64,000 bases of DNA, taken from assembly GCF_020176695.1 (NCBI RefSeq), contig NZ_JAIWIA010000009.1:161357-225356 (forward strand), read 5' to 3'. Shown piece after piece: positions 1 to 8,637 of the stretch. The notes under the pieces were generated by a model. The model made no database searches. It was not told the origin of the DNA and was given only the letters and a program-made list of their open reading frames with translations. This stretch comes from Massilia sp. MS-15. Lineage in GTDB: Bacteria > Pseudomonadota > Gammaproteobacteria > Burkholderiales > Burkholderiaceae_D. The number at the start of each line of letters is the position of its first letter. Position 1 is the stretch's first letter. The position numbers and the translations under genes are program-made.

Positions 1-272
1 TACAGCATCACACCGGCGTCATTGACATCGATGCTGGTCACGATATGCATCTGGCGCCGAAAAATGCTCAAGACCCCATTGCTCGCCACGAAATAGTCTC
101 TTCCCTCGTGCATCGTCCCGAATGCCTGTCCTGCATTGTTGATGCCGTCCACCATGGCATTGGGCATGTCATGCAGCGAGGACGCGACGTATCGCGGAAT
201 TGCTTGCGCGCAAGTTACTACTCCGCTAAACAGCACCATGGACATGAATAAAGACCGGCGAATCGAAGACAT
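1..272 (-). CDS. Secreted hypothetical protein, 5' part only
   Basis: The minus strand is open from an ATG at 272 to the window edge (90 codons), so this is the first part of a longer gene. Residues 1-24 look like a signal peptide: a basic start (MSSIRRS), a hydrophobic stretch, and an Ala-X-Ala type end near TCAQA. A GGGAG ribosome site lies just upstream of the ATG. The rest (for example NAMVDGINNAGQAFGTMHEG) resembles no family I can name. Base composition is more AT-rich than the flanking core genes. I infer an exported protein; its function is unknown. Confidence 0.65.
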   Translation of the reverse strand, partial: MSSIRRSLFMSMVLFSGVVTCAQAIPRYVASSLHDMPNAMVDGINNAGQAFGTMHEGRDYFVASNGVLSIFRRQMHIVTSIDVNDAGVML

Positions 273-516
273 GTTTACTCCCGTAAATAGTTGGATAGGT
301 TCGGCCTCCAGAATATTGCAAAGAAAATATGTTCATTTGCATATTGTCATTCTTCTTTAGGGTAGTAATGTGTCCTTAAAAAAGGAAGCAGGCCTGGGCT
401 ATTCGTTGGCGTCGCATGAACTGGCAAGCGCTGGCGATACATGAACGGCTTTACCATGTCCCGCATTATTCGGGCTTCGCCTTCCATCCCGCGGAGCGGC
501 ATTGCAAGGCAATGTT

Positions 517-1086
517 ATGATTCCCGCCATGTCCAGCTACCCGACGCCCACCCTCGCCACCCCCCGGCTCGTCCTGCGCCCGCTCGTGGCCACCGATGCC
601 GAGGCCCTGTTCGCCGTCTTCTCCGACCCGGCCGTGGTGCGTTACTGGAGCGCCGAACCCTGGACCTCGGTCGCATTCGCGGAACAGGCCATCGCGCGCG
701 CGCTCGACAGCTATCGCGCGCAGTCCGAGGTACGCTTCGGGATCGTGCTGGCCGACACCGGCGCCCTGGTCGGCACGGTCAACCTGCACCATTTCTTCGC
801 CCAGAACCGGCGCTGCGAGATCGGCTACGCGCTCGCCAGCGGGCACTGGGGCCAGGGCTACGCCAGCGAGGCGCTGGCGGCGGCAATCGGCTACGCGTTC
901 CAGGGACTGGACCTGAACCGCATCGAAGCCGACATCGACCCGCGCAACGGCGCCTCGGCCGCCGTCCTGGAACGGCTCGGGTTCCGCAAGGAAGGCTATA
1001 TGCCGGAACGCTGGTTCGTGCACGGCGAGATGGCCGATACCGTCAACTACGGCCTGTTGCGCCGCTACTGGGACGAACGCCCATGA
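517..1086 (+). CDS. GNAT acetyltransferase, RimJ/RimL type
   Basis: A 189-residue acetyl-CoA-dependent N-acetyltransferase. It begins with the pattern typical of the RimJ/RimL/SpeG branch (ATPRLVLRPL, residues ~15-24). The acetyl-CoA pocket is seen in the middle (EIGYALASGHWGQGYASEA, where the Q/R-x-x-G-x-G/A-like loop is GQGYAS), and the C-terminal NGASAAVLERLGFRKEGYM segment is characteristic of the family. I chose the ATG at 517 because AAGG lies seven bases upstream; ATG 529 (MSSYP) is also possible, and a TTG at 502 is less likely. The stop overlaps the next gene's ATG. The substrate (protein N-terminus, ribosomal protein or small molecule) cannot be told. Confidence 0.85.
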   Translation: MIPAMSSYPTPTLATPRLVLRPLVATDAEALFAVFSDPAVVRYWSAEPWTSVAFAEQAIARALDSYRAQSEVRFGIVLADTGALVGTVNLHHFFAQNRRCEIGYALASGHWGQGYASEALAAAIGYAFQGLDLNRIEADIDPRNGASAAVLERLGFRKEGYMPERWFVHGEMADTVNYGLLRRYWDERP

Positions 1087-1739
1087 CGCCCTCCCGCTTC
1101 GCGCTCACGCTCCTGGCCTGCGCCGGCCTGTCCAGCCCGGCCTGGGCCCAGGCTGGCGTCGCGCTCGCGAGCGACATGCTGGCCCGGCCCGCCGCCCAGG
1201 TGCGCGAGGCCGACACCCCGGTCCGTCCCGGCGACGCCGCCTACCCACCCGGGCTGGCCGCGCGTGGCGTGCAAGGCCGGGTGGTGGTGCGCGTCAGCGT
1301 GACCGCGCAGGGCAAGGCGGGCACCGTGGCGGTCGCCAGCTCGTCGGGTTCCCCGGAACTCGACCAGGCCGCGCTGGCGCTGGCGCGTTCCTATCCGTAT
1401 GCGCCGGCCAGGCAGGGGGTGGCGCCGTCGGAGGTGCTGGTACCGTTTCGCTTCAGCAAGGACAGCCCATCCACCCTGCCCGCCAAGACCTGCGCCGATT
1501 TCAATATCGACAAGGCCTGGTTCCTGGCTGCCCATCCCGGAGGCCATGCCAGCGACATGGAGGTAGTGAAGATGGCGCTGGACCTGCTGCCCTTCGCGCC
1601 GCCCGGCCCGCACATCATGCCAAGCACGCAAGAGCGCGGCGCGATCGCGGCCGCCGCCATCGCCGCCTGCGCCGGCCGGCCGGGGGACAGGCTGTTATCG
1701 GCCATGCAGCGCGAAGCGGCAGAACTCTCCCGAAAGTGA
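1083..1739 (+). CDS. Periplasmic TonB C-terminal-domain protein
   Basis: A 218-residue protein with a signal peptide (residues 1-23, ending SPAWAQA) followed by a TonB C-terminal fold at ~38-118: the PVRPGDAAYPPGLAARGVQGRV start, the VVVRVSVTAQGKAGTV strand and the SGSPELDQAALALARSYPYAPA helix match the TonB/energy-transducing domain. It has no N-terminal anchor or Pro-rich linker, so it is probably not an energy-transducing TonB but one of the free periplasmic TonB_C proteins. Residues 120-218 are unlike any family I know and contain two Cys (TCADF, ACAGRP) that could pair. It starts with an ATGA overlap on the acetyltransferase gene, so the two are likely co-translated. Confidence 0.75.
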   Translation: MTPSRFALTLLACAGLSSPAWAQAGVALASDMLARPAAQVREADTPVRPGDAAYPPGLAARGVQGRVVVRVSVTAQGKAGTVAVASSSGSPELDQAALALARSYPYAPARQGVAPSEVLVPFRFSKDSPSTLPAKTCADFNIDKAWFLAAHPGGHASDMEVVKMALDLLPFAPPGPHIMPSTQERGAIAAAAIAACAGRPGDRLLSAMQREAAELSRK

Positions 1740-1870
1740 GAAACGCAGCCTTCCGTTCATCGCCCTGCGCTGCCACCAGGCCCATGTTTTCGACCGTTCG
1801 TCGGATGGCGATGGCGCATCCTGCGCAGCTTCCCTAGAGTGACCTCATCCACTCCAGCAAAGGAAACCAC

Positions 1871-2122
1871 ATGAAACCCTCCCGCTTCGATCGCTTCATC
1901 GCCGACATGAAAGTCTTCGCCCGCCAGGCCAACCGCGCCCTGCGCAGCGGCGCGCGCACCGTGGCCGCCTTGCCCTGGCCGTCCCTGCTGGTGGTGTCGG
2001 TGGTACTGGCCTGCCTCCTGACCATCATCCCGCTGGCGCTGACCCTGTTCGTCGGCTTCCTGCTGCTGAAACTGGTCGCGGCGGCGCTGTTCGGCACCCG
2101 TCCTGCCCAGATCGTGGAGTAA
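1871..2122 (+). CDS. Small membrane protein upstream of a LytS-type kinase
   Basis: An 83-residue protein with a basic N-terminus (residues 1-34, rich in Arg and Lys) and one long hydrophobic segment (about 38-74), probably one or two membrane passes. It sits three bases before the histidine kinase gene, and the three genes (this, kinase, regulator) read as one operon. An AAAGGAAACC ribosome site precedes the ATG. No family is recognised. By position it may assist or modulate the kinase, which is an inference. Confidence 0.7.
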   Translation: MKPSRFDRFIADMKVFARQANRALRSGARTVAALPWPSLLVVSVVLACLLTIIPLALTLFVGFLLLKLVAAALFGTRPAQIVE

Positions 2123-2125
2123 GCC

Positions 2126-3016
2126 ATGCGCGCCGCCCCGATCAACCGCACGCTCGACTTCGTGCGCGAAGCCGTCAGCGAAGCCAGCGCCCTGTGGTGG
2201 AGCTTCTTCGACTGGCTGGCCCTGGTCGAGTGGCGCAAGCTGTACGTGACCTGGTTCCTGGTTTTCGTGTTCGGCATCTCCTTCCAGCTGACCGAGCCCG
2301 CCGTGTGGTTCATCCTGATCTCCTTCGGGGTCAAGGTGCTGGCCGGCGGCAAGCGCCGCGCCGAACTCACCGCGCGCGAGGCGGCCGACAAGGCCAACGT
2401 GGCCACGCTCGAACGGCGCCTGATGGAAGCGCAGATGGCGACGCTGCAGGCCCAGGTCGAGCCGCACTTCCTGTTCAATACCCTGGCCCTGATCGGCCAG
2501 CTGATCGAGACCGATCCGAAGGAAGCGGCGCGCGTGCATGCGCACCTGATCGACTACCTGCGCTCCTCGCTGCCGCAGATGCGCACCAAGGGCGGTGGCA
2601 CCCTGGGCAAGCAGGTCGAGCTGTCGAAAGCCTACCTGGCGATCATGCAGGCACGCATGAAGGAACGCCTGCAGGTGCGCTTCGAGGTGCCGGACTTCCT
2701 CGGCAGCGCGCCCTTCCCGCCGATGATGCTGCAGACCCTGATCGAAAACTCGATCAAGCATGGCCTGGAGCCCAAGGTGGCCGGCGGCACCATCACGATC
2801 CGCGCCCACGTCGAAGTCGCCACCCTGCACGTGGACGTCTGCGATGATGGCGTCGGCATCGACGTCCATGCCGACGAAGGCGTGGGCCTGGCCAACATCC
2901 GCGAGCGCCTGGCCCTGCTGTACGGGAAGGATGCCGAACTGGTGATCGAGATGCCCCCAGGTGGCGGCGCCTGCGCCTCGATCCGCCTGCCCTACAGGAT
3001 GACGGAGTTCGACTGA
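2126..3016 (+). CDS. Sensor histidine kinase, LytS/YehU type
   Basis: A 296-residue membrane kinase. Two hydrophobic stretches at ~40-75 form a short membrane anchor with no obvious extracytoplasmic sensor. The His_kinase domain follows: QAQVEPHFLFNTLA carries the phospho-acceptor His114. The ATP-binding part has the N box (LIENSIKHGLEPK), the D box (DDGVGID) and the G box (GVGLANIRERLALLYG). This is the family that partners LytTR-type regulators, and the next gene encodes one, starting in the kinase's own stop codon (TGATG). The signal is unknown. The small size and missing sensor domain suggest that it senses membrane state or a partner protein, perhaps the 83-residue protein upstream. Confidence 0.9.
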   Translation: MRAAPINRTLDFVREAVSEASALWWSFFDWLALVEWRKLYVTWFLVFVFGISFQLTEPAVWFILISFGVKVLAGGKRRAELTAREAADKANVATLERRLMEAQMATLQAQVEPHFLFNTLALIGQLIETDPKEAARVHAHLIDYLRSSLPQMRTKGGGTLGKQVELSKAYLAIMQARMKERLQVRFEVPDFLGSAPFPPMMLQTLIENSIKHGLEPKVAGGTITIRAHVEVATLHVDVCDDGVGIDVHADEGVGLANIRERLALLYGKDAELVIEMPPGGGACASIRLPYRMTEFD

Positions 3017-3786
3017 TGACGGTACAAGCCCCCACCGCCCTGATTGCCGACGACGAGGCGCCGATGCGCGACCAGCTGCGCCTGCGCCTGCGCGAAGCCT
3101 GGCCCGAGCTGCGCATCGTGGCCGAGGCCGCGAACGGCAGCGAGGCGCTGGCCCTGGCCGCGCAGCACGGGCCGGACATCGCCTTCCTCGACATCCGCAT
3201 GCCCGGCATGGGCGGCATCGACGCCGCGCGCCAGCTCTACAACCGCTGCCACATCGTGTTCGCCACCGCCTACGACCAGTACGCGCTGGACGCCTTCGAA
3301 CAGGGCGCGATCGACTACCTGCTCAAACCCGTGTCGCCCACGCGCCTGCAGACCACCTGCGAGCGCCTGCGCGCGCGCCTGACGCGGGCGCCCCAGGACA
3401 TCGGCGCCCAACTGGCCGAACTGGGCTCGCTGCTCAAGGGCAGCGGCGAAGCCAGGCCGAACTACCTGCGCTGGATCCAGGCCCAGGTGGGCGGCAGCCT
3501 GCGCATGGTGAGCACGCGCGAGATCCTGTATTTCCAGGCCGACGACAAGTACACCTGCGTGCAGACCGCCACCGCCCAGCTCCTGATCCGCAAGACCCTG
3601 AAGGAACTGGCGGACGAACTGGATCCGGACGAGTTCTGGCGCATCCACCGCTCGACCCTGGTGCGGGTCGATGCGATCGCCGAGGTCTACCGCGACACGC
3701 GCGGGCGGCAAATGCTCAGGCTGCGCGACTTTCCCGGCGAGCTGGAAGTCAGCCGCAACCACGGGCACCTGTTCCAGCAGATGTAG
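3016..3786 (+). CDS. LytTR response regulator, AlgR/LytR type
   Basis: A 256-residue DNA-binding response regulator. The receiver domain (1-~120) has the acidic pair (ADDEAP), the phospho-acceptor Asp in AFLDIRMPGMGG, and the conserved Lys in YLLKPVSP. The C-terminal LytTR domain (~150-256) includes EILYFQADDKYTCVQT and FWRIHRSTLVRVDAI, then the terminal RNHGHLFQQM. It overlaps the kinase gene by one base, so the two form a classic LytS-LytR pair. Targets cannot be predicted from this window. The gene runs convergent to the DUF2076 gene with 18 bases between them. Confidence 0.93.
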   Translation: MTVQAPTALIADDEAPMRDQLRLRLREAWPELRIVAEAANGSEALALAAQHGPDIAFLDIRMPGMGGIDAARQLYNRCHIVFATAYDQYALDAFEQGAIDYLLKPVSPTRLQTTCERLRARLTRAPQDIGAQLAELGSLLKGSGEARPNYLRWIQAQVGGSLRMVSTREILYFQADDKYTCVQTATAQLLIRKTLKELADELDPDEFWRIHRSTLVRVDAIAEVYRDTRGRQMLRLRDFPGELEVSRNHGHLFQQM

Positions 3787-3804
3787 ACCGCCCTGCGCGG
3801 ACGT

Positions 3805-4464
3805 TCAGCCGAACAGGCCGTCGTCCGAGCCGTCGCCGTCGAAGAAGCCGCCATTGCCATCCAGGCCGCCTTCCTCGCCCAGGGGGCTGTTGCGGCTGCC
3901 GATGTCACCCAGGCCGGCCTGATCCGCCAGGATGCTGCCCGACAAGTCGCCTGCGCCGGCAAGTGCCTCGCCGCCCAGCAGGTGGGCGCCAGTGTTGCCC
4001 CCATGGTCATGGAACATGTTATCCAGGCCGTGGAACAGGAAGCTGCCGGCTGCCACGCCCGCCGCGGTGGCAGCAATCGACCCCAGCAATCCTCCGCCGC
4101 CGCCCAGGAAACCGCCCATGCCGCGTCCCATCGCGCCGGGCGAGGCGTGCTGGTAGTGCATGTGGCGGGATGCGGAATGGCTTGCGTGCCGCTGCCTGCC
4201 CCACGAATAGGGATCGAGGAATCCGCCGCCGCCCTGCCCCTGCTGTTGCTGCACCTGCTGCTCCAGCGCGGCGATCCGGTCGCGCGCGCTGTCCAGGGCC
4301 TGCTCCATCAGAAGGGCGCGTTGGACCAGCAGATAGGCAGCATCGGGCTGTTGCGCGACGGCGCGGGCGATCAGGGCCTCAGCGTCGGGATCCTTCTGAA
4401 TGCCCCGGGCCTGAACCAATTGGCCGAGGAAATCGTGCAGTTTCTGTGTATCGGATGGGCTCAT
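3805..4464 (-). CDS. DUF2076 family protein
   Basis: A 219-residue protein. The N-terminal ~85 residues (MSPSDTQKLHDFLGQL, then DPDAEALIARAVAQQPDAAYLLVQR and a Gln-rich helix) match the start of the DUF2076 family, sometimes annotated as a periplasmic ligand-binding sensor protein, although no signal peptide is seen here. The middle is Gly- and His-rich (HSASRHMHYQHASPG, then GRGMGGFLGGGGGLLG) and the tail is acidic and Gly-rich, ending GDGSDDGLFG. An Ala/Gly hydrophobic stretch near 130-155 could insert in a membrane. I chose ATG 4464 because a GAGGAG site precedes it; an upstream in-frame ATG at 4527 lacks one. Its biochemical role is not established. Confidence 0.8.
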   Translation of the reverse strand: MSPSDTQKLHDFLGQLVQARGIQKDPDAEALIARAVAQQPDAAYLLVQRALLMEQALDSARDRIAALEQQVQQQQGQGGGGFLDPYSWGRQRHASHSASRHMHYQHASPGAMGRGMGGFLGGGGGLLGSIAATAAGVAAGSFLFHGLDNMFHDHGGNTGAHLLGGEALAGAGDLSGSILADQAGLGDIGSRNSPLGEEGGLDGNGGFFDGDGSDDGLFG

Positions 4465-4607
4465 GCTGGTGCTCCTCATCGAAAACGTGGTCAAAACTGC
4501 ATGTTGAGGAGGATATGGTGATTTCAAGGCCAGTACGGCAGCGCGTAGCTGGCAGGCGTTGCCTTTCCATCCGAAACCGAGGACTTCCCTGTAGATCGCT
4601 TACCTAG

Positions 4608-4814
4608 AACGGTCCCTATGGCGCTGCTAGTTATCAAAATACTTGGGCTGGCGCTAGCCGCCGCGCCGCCGCAATCCAGAGCCTGTTTGCCAACGGCAAA
4701 CTCAACGGGCTGGATCCGGCCCGCTGGCTTGACGACACCCGCGACAGACTGCCGACCTACCCGAACAGCAAGATCGATTCCCTGCTGCCATTTGCAGATT
4801 CTACGCTGGCTTAA
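4608..4814 (+). pseudogene. IS66-family transposase (TnpC) C-terminal remnant
   Basis: Only the last part of an IS66-type transposase remains. In the frame ending at the TAA at 4812-4814 the reading is ...SRRAAAIQSLFANGKLNG followed by LDPARWLDDTRDRLPTYP and NSKIDSLLPFA, which is the typical C-terminal end of TnpC (RRAAAIYSLI..KLNGLDP..WL). An in-frame stop at 4605 closes the frame upstream and nothing of the DDE core is present. Just behind it lies a sequence that fits an IS66 right end. The element is a decayed insertion marking the left edge of an AT-richer island. Confidence 0.75.
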
Positions 4815-4826
4815 CTGTGCGGTGAA

Positions 4827-4848
4827 GGTGGGGCGGCTGGACGCTTAC
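4827..4848 (+). repeat. Possible IS66 right terminal inverted repeat
   Basis: The bases ending ...GGCTGGACGCTTAC, read on the other strand, start GTAAGCGTCC, which is how IS66-family ends usually begin. It lies 13-34 bases behind the transposase stop, where the right end is expected. The matching left end was not found, which agrees with a truncated element. Confidence 0.5.
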
Positions 4849-4994
4849 CTGGGCTGTGGAGCAGAATAATGTTGTCGTCAGCATCGAGCGCGGCTCTTCG
4901 TCGGATGCGTTGTCTCAACAGTACCTCTCGTTGCGTCCTCTACACTTGCTTCACAAAAAAGCAAGCGAAATGTCAACGTCCTTATGGAGAGGTA

Positions 4995-5572
4995 ATGGTT
5001 GCGAAGCATCACATCGTAAATGGGAAGAACGGTTGGGTCCTAATAAAATCGGAACCAAGCGGCCAGCGGAGCGCAGTTCCGGAGTTGCTGAGGGTTGAAT
5101 TAACTGACACAAGAAATGGCCGTGATTTCTTTAGGGTAGCGGAAGGTGTACATAAGGGGGACGTTTCTCAGTTCAATCAGGGTATCTCGCGGTAAGCCGA
5201 ACGCACCATAAGCTTGCGGTGCATCTTGAGTTTAGGCATACCGAGAAATTACTGTCGTATCCGGGTGGCCGAGTTGGGGCAATTACTTCGCCGTACAATC
5301 CAACACCGCTTGGCCTTCATCCGATACAGATACCGGACTTTCCCCATCCGAAAGGGCGACATTATCGATCGATGTCACCGTATGCTGAAACTAGGTTCTT
5401 CCTCGGCCACGGTTATGCATCAGCGGGGAATGATCGCTATTTGCATACTGGGCAAGTAAGCGCCGGTTGCATCACCGTCGATCCATCCGCTTGGACTGAA
5501 CTTTACGAGTATCTTATATCTTGCAGGAGTAACGATGCTAAAACGATTGGCACTCTTCGCGTTCTTCGCTAG
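4995..5572 (+). pseudogene. L,D-transpeptidase-like toxin candidate, frameshifted
   Basis: Two reading frames appear to be halves of one gene. The first runs from ATG 4995 (GAGAGG upstream) and stops at 5195 after ...FNQGISR. The second is open from 5156 to the TAG at 5572 and reads ...RTHHKLAVHLEFRHTEK and later RYLHTGQVSAGCITV. Removing eight bases near 5192-5199 joins them as GISR-THHKL into a protein of about 189 residues. His and Cys in HTGQVSAGC resemble the catalytic pair of YkuD L,D-transpeptidases and of peptidoglycan-targeting type VI effectors of the Tlde1 kind, so an attack on the cell wall is plausible. That is a motif-level inference. The downstream gene encodes an exported protein, as immunity genes for such toxins do. 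A sequencing error could also explain the break. Confidence 0.55.
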
Positions 5573-6095
5573 CGGAGTTGCTTGGTCCGATCTGTTAGCC
5601 AGAGAGAAGCCTGTCCCTAAGCTGACCCAAACCGAGTTACATGAGCCGGCGGTGGTCGCCGCTTGGCTAAAAGAAAACGCGAGCAAAGCGGATCAAGCTG
5701 CGGCGAGAGAATTTTTCGATTTGGGGACACGGGAAAAAGCAGAGCGCCGGTGGTCGCCTGCTGTCAAATCGTTCGGCGAAAGCGCGATTCGTTATCCTAG
5801 TCCGCGTACCCTCAATGAATATGCGGAAATTTTGTTAATTTTCTTTTCCAATATTAGGGCGCGCGAGAAAGATATTCGCATACATGCTGCCAATGACCTT
5901 ACGGCTGTGGAATCAGTGTATCGGTCAGCGATTGCCGCAGACTCAGTGCTACACACGATGACCCAACATGAGCGACAGCAGACGCGCGAAAACGCAGACT
6001 GTCTGGCGGCGTATTTGCGAAGCCGCACAGGCACGGCAACTTGTGAACCACTGCACAAATATGGGTTAATTCGGAAGGCGCCGTCTGAACGCTAA
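5535..6095 (+). CDS. Exported protein, candidate immunity protein
   Basis: An intact 186-residue protein with a clear signal peptide (MLKRLALFAFFASGVAWS, residues 1-18). The mature part is helical and charged, with no family I recognise, and has two Cys near the end (ENADCLAAY, TATCEPL) that could form a disulfide in the periplasm. An AGGAG site precedes the ATG, and the start lies 38 bases inside the preceding toxin-like frame, so the two were probably translated together. A periplasmic partner directly behind a cell-wall-active protein is the usual arrangement of effector and immunity genes. Codon use is more AT-rich than in the flanking core genes, which suggests horizontal transfer. The immunity role is an inference from position and export signal. 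Confidence 0.6.
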   Translation: MLKRLALFAFFASGVAWSDLLAREKPVPKLTQTELHEPAVVAAWLKENASKADQAAAREFFDLGTREKAERRWSPAVKSFGESAIRYPSPRTLNEYAEILLIFFSNIRAREKDIRIHAANDLTAVESVYRSAIAADSVLHTMTQHERQQTRENADCLAAYLRSRTGTATCEPLHKYGLIRKAPSER

Positions 6096-6107
6096 GCACT
6101 GAGCAAA

Positions 6108-6495
6108 CCTCCTGGCGACGAGCGCATTGCCAGCGCCAGCGGCGATGGCGCTTACGATACGAAGGACTGCCACGAAGCCATCGCCCTGCGCGGAGCCGAT
6201 GCCCTCATCTCGACCCGCAAGAACGCCAAGCCCTGGAAGGCAAACCCCTGCGGTGCCAATGAACGTAACGACATCCTAAGGACGACAAAAAGCTTGGTAC
6301 GGACGATATGGAAGAGTTGAAGCGGCTACCACCGCCGCAGCCTTGTTGAAACGAAAGATGCGCTGCTTCAAGCTGCCGGGCGAACGCGTCATGGCACGCG
6401 ACTTTGACCGTCAGGTCGCCGAGCTACAAGTGCGGGCTGCCGTGTTGAGCCGCTTTACCCGGCTGGGCAGGCCAAGCACGGTCCCGGTGTTATAA
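6108..6495 (+). pseudogene. IS5-type transposase remnant with stop and frameshift
   Basis: The translation from 6108 reads ..ASGDGAYDTKDCHEAIALRG and then ADALISTRKNAKPWKANP, the region around the second catalytic Asp of IS5-group DDE transposases. A TGA at 6318-6320 interrupts the frame. Reading continues as SGYHRRSLVETK, holding the Glu of the DDE triad, and then a single extra A in the run at 6354-6356 shifts the frame. After ATG 6358 it resumes as MRCFKLPGERVMARDFDRQ to a TAA at 6493. The N-terminal half is missing. With the IS66 remnant it brackets the toxin-immunity pair. Confidence 0.8.
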
Positions 6496-6650
6496 AAGGA
6501 TCTACAAATAGCGTCAGCTCGGCCTGGGCTCGATGTGCTCAACATACATGGACGCATCCTGATTTTGCTCGGTTTAACCAATGATGGAACAGGCATCTGG
6601 CGCCACCTGTCAGCGTCAACGGAAAGTAGGTCATAACGATGCCAGTCAGA

Positions 6651-6690
6651 AAACACGAAGCGCTGCCGCGTTACCGCGAGCAGCGCTTCC
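6651..6690 (-). terminator. Candidate terminator of the nucleoside operon
   Basis: Bases 6657-6665 (GAAGCGCTG) pair perfectly with 6681-6689, and the loop contains a second short CGCG pairing. Read on the minus strand, the hairpin is followed by GTGTTTTC, a modest T-rich tail. It lies about 50 bases behind the cdd stop, so it could end the operon. Confidence 0.55.
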
Positions 6691-6736
6691 TGTAGCGACA
6701 ACGGTGCCGCTCACGCGGCGCCGATCCTGCCTGAGC

Positions 6737-7141
6737 CTACCTGTTCAGCTCCCACCCGCCAAACGCGTTCGGCAGCTGCTCGGCCGCCGTCGTCTCGAAC
6801 ACGTCGCCCTTCAGGTTGGTGAGCACCACCGGCAGCGCATTGCCGCCCAGTTCCAGGATCACCTGGCGGCAGGCGCCGCAGGGAGCGATCGGACCGTCGG
6901 TCTGGCCGATCACGGCCAGGGCCGAGAAATCGCCCGGCTTGTAGCCGCTGGCGATGGCGCTGAAAAAAGCGGTACGCTCGGCACAGTTGCACAGGCCGTA
7001 GGACGCATTTTCCACGTTACAGCCGCGGAAGATGCGGCCGTCCTTGCACTCGAGCGCGGCGCCGACCTGGAACTTCGAGTACGGCGTGTAGGCCAGTTCG
7101 CGCGCGGCGCGCGCTTCGTCGATGAGTTTCGCGTATTTCAT
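6737..7141 (-). CDS. cdd: Cytidine deaminase
   Basis: A 134-residue enzyme of the short tetrameric type that hydrolyses cytidine and deoxycytidine to uridine and deoxyuridine plus ammonia. The zinc site is visible: NCAERTAFF supplies a Cys and the catalytic Glu, and PCGACRQV supplies two more Cys. The Tyr/Asn-rich front (YSKFQVGAALE, GCNVENASYG) binds the nucleoside. It is the last gene of the operon, 18 bases behind deoA. Its product feeds the phosphorylases encoded upstream, fitting a pathway that breaks nucleosides down to base and sugar phosphate. Confidence 0.95.
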   Translation of the reverse strand: MKYAKLIDEARAARELAYTPYSKFQVGAALECKDGRIFRGCNVENASYGLCNCAERTAFFSAIASGYKPGDFSALAVIGQTDGPIAPCGACRQVILELGGNALPVVLTNLKGDVFETTAAEQLPNAFGGWELNR

Positions 7142-7159
7142 GGCGCGCTTCTTCTCTCG

Positions 7160-8482
<1,323 letters not shown>

Positions 8483-8501
8483 ATCAATCCTTTTCTATAA
8501 C

Positions 8502-8613
8502 GTAGGGTGGGCGGGTCTCCCGCCCACGCGGTGATAGGTACAGGCTCCGATATCGTGCTCGACGATCTTGCTGCTGACTATCACCGCGTGGGCGGCAAAG
8601 CCGCCCACGCTAC
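8502..8613. repeat. Imperfect long inverted repeat, REP/BIME-like
   Basis: Two arms face each other between the aldehyde dehydrogenase gene and deoA. The left arm reads GTAGGGTGGGCGG, a short spacer, then CCGCCCACGCGGTGATAG. The right arm reads CTATCACCGCGTGGGCGG, a spacer, then CCGCCCACGCTAC. Each arm is itself a small hairpin, and together they form a larger one around about 40 bases. This is the layout of bacterial interspersed palindromes that sit between genes, and it could stabilise or separate the two messages. Only this copy was noticed in the window. Confidence 0.7.
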
Positions 8614-8637
8614 CGCCCGGAGGCGCCAACAATGCCA

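Noticed and set aside
441..1739. A single 432-residue protein joining the acetyltransferase region and the TonB-domain protein.
   Set aside because: The first half is the wrong frame of the acetyltransferase gene; the real second gene starts at 1083 with a signal peptide.
4856..5098. An 80-codon plus-strand frame overlapping the start of the toxin-like gene.
   Set aside because: No ribosome site, no family, and a better supported frame overlaps it.
5455..5475. GTAAGCGCC as a possible left end of the IS66 element.
   Set aside because: It lies inside the toxin-like coding frame, where it encodes part of the HTGQVSAGC motif, and it is on the wrong side of the IS66 remnant.
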